NCBI GenBank assembly: GCA_007133995.1
Contig: SLLP01000032.1
Coordinates: 1-10,199 of the forward strand
From: Balneolales bacterium
GTDB lineage: Bacteria; Bacteroidota; Rhodothermia; Balneolales; Natronogracilivirgulaceae
Direction of reading: 5' to 3'
DNA length: 10,199 nt
Position numbers and translations under genes: made by a program. The notes under the pieces were generated by a model that saw nothing but the letters and a program-made list of their open reading frames with translations, searched no databases and was not told the DNA's origin. Of this stretch, positions 1 to 6,946 are shown piece by piece; position 1 is the first letter of the stretch, and each line of letters starts with the position of its first letter.

Positions 1-1
1 C

Positions 2-1300
2 CAGTTCGGCTATCACCTCATCTATGTCAAAGACCGGATCGAGGCCGGCCCAAACAGACATTTTTCTCATGTGTTCTTCATGACCCGCAATATCGAGAAT
101 CCGGTAGACTCGGTCTTTGCTCTGGCATGGGAAGCTCACGAGGAGCTGGAAAGGGATACGCCCTGGTTTGATGTCGTAGAAAACTATTCCCAGGACGAGC
201 AATCGAGGCTCTCGGGAGGCAACATCGGCTGGGTCAACTATGGGATGTACGAGCAGGAGTTCACCCGAAAAATCATGGAAATGGATGAAGCGGATTCTTA
301 CACAGAACCTTTTGAAAGTGTTTATGGAATTCACATTGTAAAGCTGGATTCCCTGCACATACCAACCGAACAGGAAACTCGCCAGGAACTCAGCCAATCC
401 CTGGATCAGCTGCCAAGACTGCGCGATAATGAACGCGCGGTTTTGGATAATGCTGCAAAAGTGGGTAATGCCCGTTTCCACAGAGAAAATCTTGTGCGTT
501 TTGAGGAATATGCACGCGAAAACTATCGCGGAAGCTTCGCAAATATCGATTTTCCTGCAGATCTTCTTGGAAAAGAAATTCTTACATTCCACAACAGAAG
601 CTGGACAGCGGGCGAATATTATGAATGGCTCAAGCCCGTCATTGAGGAAAAGTCCAATCCCCAGTACCATCACCGGTTCGCCAATGAGTTCCGTGATCAT
701 GTCATTGATACCGAACTGGTTTCCCTTACACGCGAACAGTTTCCCGAATTTGCCGAACTTAGCAGGGATTACCTGACCGGGCTCGCTGTTTTCCGTGTGA
801 ACGAGGACTCCATCTGGACCTACGCACAACAGGATACAGCCCGACTCAGGGAAATTTTTGAGGCGAATCCCGAGAATTATCACTTCGACACCCGCTACCG
901 CTACGTTCGGTTCTCTGCGAGAGCCGATAGCACACTCGATCGTGTTCGCTCGCGGGTGAATGCGGGTGAACCGGTCGACAGCATACGAAAAGAGTTTTCC
1001 AATGTGGTGATGCGACGTGATGTCATCAACCGTATCGACCATGAACCATACTCATGGCTCGAGGGACTGGGTGAAGGTGAGTTCTCACCCTATTTTGAAC
1101 ACAGACGCAGGCAAACCACCATGTACCTCGAGGAAATACTCGAAGCCCGTCCTATGACTTTCGATGAGGCATACAACAAACTTGTGACCGATTATCAATC
1201 CACACGAGAGGAAGAATGGCTGAACAAAATGCGCGACAGATATCGGGTACGCTTTTATCCTGATGTGCTGCAGGCATTGCAAACCGAAAGTAATGACTGA
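2..1300 (+). CDS. Multi-domain parvulin-type peptidyl-prolyl cis-trans isomerase (PpiC/SurA family), 5' end outside window
   Basis: The reading frame is open from base 2 to the TGA at 1298-1300, giving 432 visible residues without the true start; a GTG at 71 lies inside a domain and is not the start. The first residues (FGYHLIYVKDR) match the last strand of one parvulin domain. A second parvulin domain spans about residues 20-118, with the opening SHVFF, the glycine turn SGGNIGW near residues 71-77, and the closing strand YGIHIVKLDS. The remaining 300 residues are helical, with a possible third, degenerate parvulin (about residues 300-400) and a SurA-like ending (EEEWLNKMRDRYRVRF). Family members catalyse cis/trans isomerisation of prolyl bonds and act as periplasmic chaperones for envelope proteins; the export signal would be in the missing part. 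The stop overlaps the next start by 8 bases (ATGACTGA), which suggests translational coupling. Family assignment is firm; the exact substrates are unknown. Confidence 0.88.
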   Translation, partial: QFGYHLIYVKDRIEAGPNRHFSHVFFMTRNIENPVDSVFALAWEAHEELERDTPWFDVVENYSQDEQSRLSGGNIGWVNYGMYEQEFTRKIMEMDEADSYTEPFESVYGIHIVKLDSLHIPTEQETRQELSQSLDQLPRLRDNERAVLDNAAKVGNARFHRENLVRFEEYARENYRGSFANIDFPADLLGKEILTFHNRSWTAGEYYEWLKPVIEEKSNPQYHHRFANEFRDHVIDTELVSLTREQFPEFAELSRDYLTGLAVFRVNEDSIWTYAQQDTARLREIFEANPENYHFDTRYRYVRFSARADSTLDRVRSRVNAGEPVDSIRKEFSNVVMRRDVINRIDHEPYSWLEGLGEGEFSPYFEHRRRQTTMYLEEILEARPMTFDEAYNKLVTDYQSTREEEWLNKMRDRYRVRFYPDVLQALQTESND

Positions 1301-2186
1301 TACCTTGCGTGCCCTTTTTGTTCTCTTTCTCATTGTTATATTGGCTTCCTGCGAGGCGGGAATCAGGGATCATGATGACATTGTACTGGCTGAAGTCGGA
1401 AACCATGTTCTGCTTCTAAGTGATATCAAGGCTGAGGTACCGGATGAGGTGTATGCCCGGGACAGCCTGCGCATCATCGCAAATTACAAGAATAACTGGA
1501 TTAATCGCAAGCTTAAAGTCATGGAGGCCAGAAGATTAGGCCTTGATCAAAACTCAAGGGTGCAAAAACGTATTGGACAGGCAACCGAATCCATCATTGT
1601 TGATGCATTCAATGAGGCAGTCTACCTGGAGTTGGATGATGAGCACGTTACCCGGAGTGAAGCGCAATCCTATTATGAAAGCAGTAAGGAGAAGTTTGTG
1701 CTCGCCGAAAAACACGTGCAATACCGGCATATCATGGCTTCGTCCCTGGCCGATGCCCAGAATGCCCGCAATGCACTGATGCGGGGCAGAAGCTGGACCA
1801 GTGTTGCAGAACAATACTCCGTAAATCCACAGCAGGCAATCCGTGCATCCCGCCAATTCTGGCCGGTTTCAACTGCGGCAGCACACTATGAGTCCCTGAA
1901 TCATTTTCTTCAGGTCATAGGAGTAACGGAAATTTCTCCTATTCGTCTCATTGACGACCACTATCATTTTGTTCAGCTAATGGATAGTCGGGAAGCAGGT
2001 GATCATCCTCAAGTGGATTGGATCATTGATCAGATAACGGAGTGGCTGGTACTCGAACGCAGACGAAAACATCTGCGGACGATGGAGCAAAACCTGCTTC
2101 TTCGGGCAAAAGCAAACAATGAACTGAAGATCTTTGACGTAAACACAATAGAACAAGAAATTGAAATTGTAACAGACAGCTTGTGA
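1293..2186 (+). CDS. Lipoprotein with SurA-like N-domain and degenerate parvulin domain
   Basis: Start chosen at the ATG at 1293 (297 residues) because it places a lipoprotein signal peptide at the N-terminus: a hydrophobic stretch at residues 8-18 and the lipobox LASC with Cys20. An upstream in-frame ATG at 1263 would put ten Cys/Lys-rich residues before the signal and is unlikely. Residues about 30-125 resemble the N-terminal chaperone helices of SurA/PpiC proteins (VLAEVGNHVLLLSDIK followed by charged helices). Residues about 138-235 have the outline of a parvulin domain (VQYRHIMAS, a helix, then HYHFVQLMDS), but the usual Ser-Asp-Gly and Gly-Gly turn is replaced by SVNPQQAIRASRQFW. From this I infer a chaperone-like, probably non-catalytic protein anchored in the envelope. 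It overlaps the preceding PPIase gene by 8 bases and lies 42 bases before the SurA gene, so the three are probably one operon. The parvulin relation is moderate; the lipoprotein call is strong. Confidence 0.8.
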   Translation: MTDTLRALFVLFLIVILASCEAGIRDHDDIVLAEVGNHVLLLSDIKAEVPDEVYARDSLRIIANYKNNWINRKLKVMEARRLGLDQNSRVQKRIGQATESIIVDAFNEAVYLELDDEHVTRSEAQSYYESSKEKFVLAEKHVQYRHIMASSLADAQNARNALMRGRSWTSVAEQYSVNPQQAIRASRQFWPVSTAAAHYESLNHFLQVIGVTEISPIRLIDDHYHFVQLMDSREAGDHPQVDWIIDQITEWLVLERRRKHLRTMEQNLLLRAKANNELKIFDVNTIEQEIEIVTDSL

Positions 2187-2198
2187 TTCTTCACCGAC

Positions 2199-2217
2199 TG
2201 CTGTTGCTGCAACAGCA
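2199..2217 (+). promoter_or_regulatory. Hairpin in the short leader of the SurA gene
   Basis: TGCTGTTG and CAACAGCA form a perfect 8-bp inverted repeat around the 3-base loop CTG. It fills much of the 42-base spacer and ends 11 bases before the surA-like ATG at 2229. There is no T-run directly behind it (the following bases are CATTTTAG), so it is not a good intrinsic terminator. It could stabilise or process the mRNA, or affect ribosome access to a start that has no visible Shine-Dalgarno sequence. Its role is inference. Confidence 0.35.
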
Positions 2218-2228
2218 CATTTTAGACT

Positions 2229-3626
2229 ATGCGCACTCTTTTTATTACATTATTCGCAGTTCTTTGTACCATGGCAACCGTAATGGGACAGCAACGGCAG
2301 GTTGCCGACCAAATTGTCGCTGTGGTCAATGACCACATCATTCTGAAATCTGATGTGGATCAGAGAGTGCATGAATTTATGCAACAGACTCGTGAAGCAA
2401 CCTTTGATGAGCGGATGTGGTACTATGTGCTCGAATCCATGATCGATAACTATGTCCTTGTTGAAAAGGCAAAAATTGACTCCATCATCGTAAGTGATTC
2501 CGAAGTGGACCGTATCCTGAACCAGAGAATTGATGAGCTGGTCAGGCAGGTCGGTAGTGAGCAGGAGCTGGAACGAGCCTTTGGTCAGTCATTGGTTGAG
2601 ATAAAAGCCGAGTATTCCGAGCAGTTCCGTCAGGATTTGATGGTGAACCGGGCCCGGCAGCAGAAAATTTCGCGCATAAACGTTACGCGACCGGAGGTTG
2701 TCGCGTTTTTCAATTCCATTCCCACGGATTCCCTACCTTTCATCCCTGAATCGGTATCCCTGTCACAGATTACTGTCATACCACCACCGCGAGCGGATGC
2801 GCGTAATCAAGCCCGTGAACTTGCAACACAGCTGCGCGATTCCATTATTCATCATGATGTTCCACTGGAAGATCTTGCCAGACGTTACAGCGATGGCCCT
2901 ACGGCATCCCAGGGCGGAGGCCTGCCCATGGTTTCAGCAACTGATCTGCTTCCCGAGTATGCCGCAGCTGCCGCAGCCCTGCAGCCTGGTGAGATATCCG
3001 AAGTGGTTAACACACCTCAGGGATTTCACATCATTCGGCTAAATGAGCGTCAGGGACAAAACATATCCACTCACCATATTCTCATCTCCGTTTCTGAAGA
3101 GGAACTGGATGAAGATTATGCCATTGACAAGCTCACGGCTATCCGTGACAGCATTCTGCACAAGGGAAAAGACTTTGCCAACATGGCGAGAAGACATTCA
3201 GATGACCGGAACACGGCACCCGCCGGCGGTCGGTTGATCAATCCCCAGACGGGTCAGCGACTCATTCCGGTGAATGAACTGGACCCGTCACTATACCGTA
3301 CGGTTCTGCTTCTTGATGAATCCGGTGATATTTCACCTCCGAGATCCTACCAATATGGTGAAGATTCAAAAAGAGCATTTCGCATCGTCAAACTCAATGA
3401 GCGTGTCGAAGAGCATCGGGCCAACCTGGAGCAGGATTACCAGCTGATACGCAATTTCGCTTTGCAGCAAAAAAGTCAGGAAAAACTGGCCGAATGGGTA
3501 ATGAACCTTCGCGACGAAATGTATGTAGAATACCGTATACCAGTCCCGGAGTACGATCCCATGGACATGCCGGATCCGCTGTCTCCTGATGTGCCGGTGG
3601 AACAGGATCCGGATATGCATCAGTGA
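2229..3626 (+). CDS. surA: SurA-type periplasmic peptidyl-prolyl isomerase / outer-membrane protein chaperone
   Basis: 465 residues. A signal peptide covers residues 1-20 with likely cleavage VMG|QQ. The SurA N-terminal chaperone domain runs from about 24 to 165 (QVADQIVAVVNDHIILKSDV is typical). The first parvulin domain, about 175-273, is complete: LARRYSDGPTASQGGGLP followed by the closing strand TPQGFHIIRLNER. The second, about 279-392, has THHILISV, ARRHSDD and AGGRL and also looks intact. The C-terminal helix (about 395-435) packs back on the N-domain in known SurA. It differs from E. coli SurA (428 residues) by a Pro/Asp/Met-rich tail from about 437 to 465. The family escorts unfolded outer-membrane proteins across the periplasm and isomerises prolyl bonds. 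It is third in a run of PPIase genes and is followed by a MoxR gene. No clear ribosome binding site is seen, as is common in Bacteroidota. Family assignment is firm; strict orthology to E. coli SurA is likely but not proven. Confidence 0.9.
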   Translation: MRTLFITLFAVLCTMATVMGQQRQVADQIVAVVNDHIILKSDVDQRVHEFMQQTREATFDERMWYYVLESMIDNYVLVEKAKIDSIIVSDSEVDRILNQRIDELVRQVGSEQELERAFGQSLVEIKAEYSEQFRQDLMVNRARQQKISRINVTRPEVVAFFNSIPTDSLPFIPESVSLSQITVIPPPRADARNQARELATQLRDSIIHHDVPLEDLARRYSDGPTASQGGGLPMVSATDLLPEYAAAAAALQPGEISEVVNTPQGFHIIRLNERQGQNISTHHILISVSEEELDEDYAIDKLTAIRDSILHKGKDFANMARRHSDDRNTAPAGGRLINPQTGQRLIPVNELDPSLYRTVLLLDESGDISPPRSYQYGEDSKRAFRIVKLNERVEEHRANLEQDYQLIRNFALQQKSQEKLAEWVMNLRDEMYVEYRIPVPEYDPMDMPDPLSPDVPVEQDPDMHQ

Positions 3627-3660
3627 TCAAATCAACGATCAAATCAGGGATCAAATTAAT
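3625..3660 (+). repeat. Three tandem 12-bp repeats between surA and moxR
   Basis: Three consecutive 12-base units, GATCAAATCAAC, GATCAAATCAGG and GATCAAATTAAT, begin inside the surA stop codon (TGA at 3624-3626) and run into the spacer. Each unit opens with GATC, so there are three GATC sites exactly 12 bases apart; a further GATC lies at 3687-3690. Read past the surA stop in its own frame, the tract encodes SNQR-SNQG-SN and then TAA at 3657-3659. It therefore looks like a coding-phase minisatellite at the gene's 3' edge. No function is known to me. Confidence 0.7.
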
Positions 3661-3702
3661 CAAACAGTCGTTTTTTCATTAACCGCTGATCACACAATAC
3701 CC

Positions 3703-4698
3703 ATGTCTGATACCAAAGAATTCAGCAAAGTTGAAAAAGCTGAAGCCTTTACAAAAGATTTTTCAGTGCTTCGCAAAGAGATTGCAAAAATCGTAGTCGG
3801 TCAGGATGACATCGTCGAACAACTCCTGATCAGCCTTTTTTCGCGCGGTCACTGTATCCTCGTCGGTGTACCCGGTCTTGCCAAGACCCTGCTCATTCGC
3901 ACGCTCTCACAAAGCCTGAATCTTTCATTCAACAGAATTCAGTTCACTCCGGATCTCATGCCCGGCGACATCACTGGAACCGAAATCATCGAAGAGGATG
4001 CAGCTACCGGGAAAAAATTGTTTCGTTTCATTCCCGGTCCGCTTTTTGCCAATATCATTCTTGCCGACGAAATCAATCGAACTCCTCCCAAAACCCAGGC
4101 TGCCCTGCTGGAGTCGATGCAGGAATACCATGTAACTTCCGGTGGGGAAAGACATGATCTCGAAAAGCCGTTTTTTGTACTCGCAACCCAGAATCCCATT
4201 GAGCAGGAAGGTACCTACCCACTGCCTGAGGCACAACTTGACCGGTTCATGTTTAATCTCTGGCTTGACTACCCTTCTTTCCAGGAGGAAATGGATATTG
4301 TAAGCCAGACTACCGCACCGAATCACGTCGAAGTTCAAGCCATACTCAGCGCCAAACAAATCATCTCCTACCAGGATCTTGTCCGCGAGGTACCCGTACC
4401 CGACAGCGTACTGGAATTTGCCGTTCGCCTGGTCTCCATGACCCGTCCCAATACACAGAACACACCTGACTTTATCAACAAGTATATGAGCTGGGGGGCC
4501 GGACCCCGTGCCTCACAGTATCTGATTATAGGCGGTAAAGCCAGGGCGCTCGCACAGGGACGCTATAATGTCACAGAAGATGATGTCCGAAAACTGGCCA
4601 TACCGGTGCTGCGGCACCGAATCGTCAACAATTATGCCGCCGAAGCGGAAGGACTTGACACGGTATCACTCATCAGACGGCTTCTGGATCATACTTGA
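3703..4698 (+). CDS. MoxR-family AAA+ ATPase
   Basis: Start set at the ATG at 3703 (331 residues). Upstream in-frame starts would overlap surA and read through the 12-bp repeats. The AAA_3 core is complete: Walker A GVPGLAKT at residues 55-62; Walker B IILADE at 118-123 followed by NRTPPKTQAALLESMQE; a sensor 1 region FVLATQNPIEQEGTYPLPEAQ; an arginine-finger region LDRFMF; and a C-terminal lid with the sensor 2 motif GPRASQ. MoxR proteins are cytoplasmic ATP-driven chaperones that usually work with VWA-domain partners encoded next door, to mature or activate envelope complexes. Here the partner is the VWA membrane protein starting 15 bases downstream. The 76-base spacer after surA holds the repeat tract, but no obvious terminator, so the gene probably belongs to the same operon. 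Family identification is secure; the client is unknown. Confidence 0.95.
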   Translation: MSDTKEFSKVEKAEAFTKDFSVLRKEIAKIVVGQDDIVEQLLISLFSRGHCILVGVPGLAKTLLIRTLSQSLNLSFNRIQFTPDLMPGDITGTEIIEEDAATGKKLFRFIPGPLFANIILADEINRTPPKTQAALLESMQEYHVTSGGERHDLEKPFFVLATQNPIEQEGTYPLPEAQLDRFMFNLWLDYPSFQEEMDIVSQTTAPNHVEVQAILSAKQIISYQDLVREVPVPDSVLEFAVRLVSMTRPNTQNTPDFINKYMSWGAGPRASQYLIIGGKARALAQGRYNVTEDDVRKLAIPVLRHRIVNNYAAEAEGLDTVSLIRRLLDHT

Positions 4699-4713
4699 TA
4701 AATTGCCGGATAT

Positions 4714-6852
4714 ATGGACATCCAATTTGACGGTTTTCAAAACACCATCCCGGTTTTTTGGATTGTAATTCTTGTTGGCGGTCTGCTGGCGCTCTCTGTC
4801 TGGACGTACTGGCGGGCGGAGGGTCTCTCAAATGCATGGCGCTGGCTGCTGACGGGATTGCGGTCTGCCGCTTTTCTGCTGCTGCTGCTCCTGCTGCTAA
4901 ATCCAGTCTTTTCTCTCAGCGAGCACATCATTGCACCTGTTCGTATTGCGCTGCTTCTGGATAACAGCGAGAGCGTCAGCATCGAGAAAGGAGACTACCG
5001 TGGAGCCGAAAACTACCGTGAGGTAATCTCACATCTCACCCCCGATCGAACCGGTAACTACGAACATCTCGTCATCGAAACATATGGATTTGACGCTGAT
5101 CTTTTTCCTGTCGAATCACCTTTAGAATTGCAAATGAATGGAACACGAACAAATATTGATCGCGCACTTTCCGAGACGTTGGATATCCTGCAGCAGCAAG
5201 AAGCTGTAATTCTGGTCACAGATGGCATTGTTACAACGGGACGTGATCCCTCTGCTACTGCCTCCCGGGTACCTGTGCCGGTGTTTACAGTCGGAATCGG
5301 AGACACATCCCGACAAAATGATATTGTAGTGCAACGCGTCACTCACAATCCGACGGCATCCTTGAACAGTATCGTTACTGTTGAGGCATCCATTCTGAAT
5401 GACGGATTTCCAGATCAGGATATTCAGGTACAACTGATCCAGGATGACGCGATTCTCGATGAAAAGACACTGCGGTCCTCTGAATTGCGATCTGTCCAGC
5501 AGGTGCAATTTCAGCTGTTGATGGAGGAAGAAGGACTTCAACAGTACCGGATTCATATTCCGAAGCTTCCCGGCGAGTGGACTGACGAAAATAACACACG
5601 CTGGTTCTCGGTAGATGTACGCGACGATCAATTGCGCATTCTTCACCTGGCTTACGAAGTGCACCCTGATGCAGGCAATGTGCGCAGGTTTCTCCGCGAG
5701 GACAAGCAGATTTTAATTGATAGTCGCACCTGGATATCACGGGACCGTTACGTTGAAGGCGAGCTTCCCGATCGGCCGGATACTCTTGACCTTGTCATTT
5801 TGCAAGGATTTCCACATATAGATCTGGATGAGTCTCATGCAAGAGAAGTTGCAGACCGCTTTTCGGATAATTCACTTTTACTGATAGGCGCTGCCGCACA
5901 GGATTTCTCCCGCCTTTCATCACTTTTTTCGGGTCAGCTGCCCATACGGTTTCAATCAGGATTCGAATGGTATGATGTCCAGTTTCAACTTGCAGCTGAC
6001 CACACCAGTCATGCCATACTCGATTTTGAACTGCCCGAGGATGTACGCCTTTCACCGACCAGAGGTGGAATCCGGCTGGCTGAAAGTACTCCAGATGCAG
6101 ACGAACTGATTCATACGGTGTATCGGGGCTATCCCACTAATACACCAATGCTCGCCGTTCGCACCATTGGGAACCGTAATATTACCCATCTTAACAGTTA
6201 TAATTTCTACCGATGGTCACTCAGCACCAGGGATGAGACGCGTGAATTCTGGGAAAGTCTGCTAAACAACACTGTGAAATGGACAGCAGCGCAGCCGGAC
6301 GAACAGCTTCTCGACCTTTCACCTTCCGACCCCGTATTTCAGATTGGCGAACCGGTAATCATGAACGGCTTTCTGAGAAATGAGGCCGGCGATCCCGAAG
6401 AAAATGCAGCCATTGATATCACCCTGGAAAGCGATGATACCGACGAAAGACGTTACATCATGAGTAATGAGGGGGGCGGGCGTTATCAGCTTGAAATTGG
6501 CAATCTTTCCGAGGGGACCTACTCCTATACCGGTGTTGCCAGCCGTGGTGAACGAGAGATTGATTCACGAAGCGGTCAATTCACTGTCGGCGGCATCAAT
6601 CGTGAATTTCTTGATACCGTCCGTGATGATGACCTCCTGCGCTTCATAGCCCGGACAACCGGCGGACGTTTCTTTACACACGAACAGGCTGCGTCTGTGC
6701 TGGGCGTTATGGATGAACAGATCGGATTTGAACAGCGCACAGAAACCGTGTCTCAATCTCTTGCTCTACACCGTCATCCTTTCTGGTTTATCCTTGTTAT
6801 CTTACTGCTGACAGCAGAGTGGGGCCTTCGCAAATACCGGGCATTGAGTTGA
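4714..6852 (+). CDS. Membrane-anchored VWA-domain protein with GATase1-like middle domain
   Basis: 712 residues. Two N-terminal transmembrane helices (about 13-31 and 45-62; the second contains eight consecutive leucines) precede a VWA domain at about 76-195. Its metal-binding MIDAS is complete: DNSES at 83-87 (DxSxS), Thr146 in GTRTNID, and TDG at 169-171. Residues about 203-305 look like an Ig-like beta domain. Residues about 306-470 resemble the class-I glutamine amidotransferase-like fold seen in related proteins (LDLVILQGFPHID, SLLLIGAA), but I see no catalytic Cys nucleophile motif. A second beta domain (about 540-645) and a segment LLRFIARTTGGRFF come before a C-terminal transmembrane helix (about 690-706) and a basic tail. 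The domains between the membrane helices should face the periplasm. It starts 15 bases after moxR and is probably its partner, comparable to BatA/BatB-type proteins. Function beyond that pairing is inference. Confidence 0.85.
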   Translation: MDIQFDGFQNTIPVFWIVILVGGLLALSVWTYWRAEGLSNAWRWLLTGLRSAAFLLLLLLLLNPVFSLSEHIIAPVRIALLLDNSESVSIEKGDYRGAENYREVISHLTPDRTGNYEHLVIETYGFDADLFPVESPLELQMNGTRTNIDRALSETLDILQQQEAVILVTDGIVTTGRDPSATASRVPVPVFTVGIGDTSRQNDIVVQRVTHNPTASLNSIVTVEASILNDGFPDQDIQVQLIQDDAILDEKTLRSSELRSVQQVQFQLLMEEEGLQQYRIHIPKLPGEWTDENNTRWFSVDVRDDQLRILHLAYEVHPDAGNVRRFLREDKQILIDSRTWISRDRYVEGELPDRPDTLDLVILQGFPHIDLDESHAREVADRFSDNSLLLIGAAAQDFSRLSSLFSGQLPIRFQSGFEWYDVQFQLAADHTSHAILDFELPEDVRLSPTRGGIRLAESTPDADELIHTVYRGYPTNTPMLAVRTIGNRNITHLNSYNFYRWSLSTRDETREFWESLLNNTVKWTAAQPDEQLLDLSPSDPVFQIGEPVIMNGFLRNEAGDPEENAAIDITLESDDTDERRYIMSNEGGGRYQLEIGNLSEGTYSYTGVASRGEREIDSRSGQFTVGGINREFLDTVRDDDLLRFIARTTGGRFFTHEQAASVLGVMDEQIGFEQRTETVSQSLALHRHPFWFILVILLLTAEWGLRKYRALS

Positions 6853-6868
6853 AACAGAATAATGTAAA

Positions 6869-6901
6869 AAAGCCGGAACCGATAAAATCGGAACCGGCTT
6901 T
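6869..6901. terminator. Hairpin terminator between convergent genes
   Basis: An inverted repeat with outer stem AAAGCCGG/CCGGCTTT (8 bp), a 2x2 A-A internal loop, inner stem CCGAT/ATCGG (5 bp) and loop AAA lies between the + strand VWA gene (stop at 6852) and the - strand coiled-coil gene (stop at 6947). The six A's at 6866-6871 become a U-run downstream of the hairpin on the - strand, so termination should be strongest for the - strand unit. On the + strand the hairpin ends in CTTT followed by GAAAAC, so termination there is plausible but weaker. Confidence 0.75.
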
Positions 6902-6946
6902 GAAAACAATACGATATGATCAACTTAATACGTGAGTCGCACGCAA

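Noticed and set aside
3625..3660. CRISPR-like array
   Set aside because: The units are contiguous 12-mers with no spacers and no cas genes nearby.
3589..3702. Longer moxR beginning inside surA
   Set aside because: The 38 extra residues are the out-of-frame surA 3' end plus the 12-bp repeats; the MoxR homology begins after the ATG at 3703.
3925..4359. 144-codon open frame on the - strand inside moxR
   Set aside because: It lies wholly opposite a well-conserved MoxR core, has no recognisable domain or leader, and is best explained as a shadow of the coding strand.
5122..5664. 180-codon open frame on the - strand inside the VWA gene
   Set aside because: It is antisense to a complete VWA domain, its composition does not look like a folded protein, and no promoter or ribosome binding site supports it.
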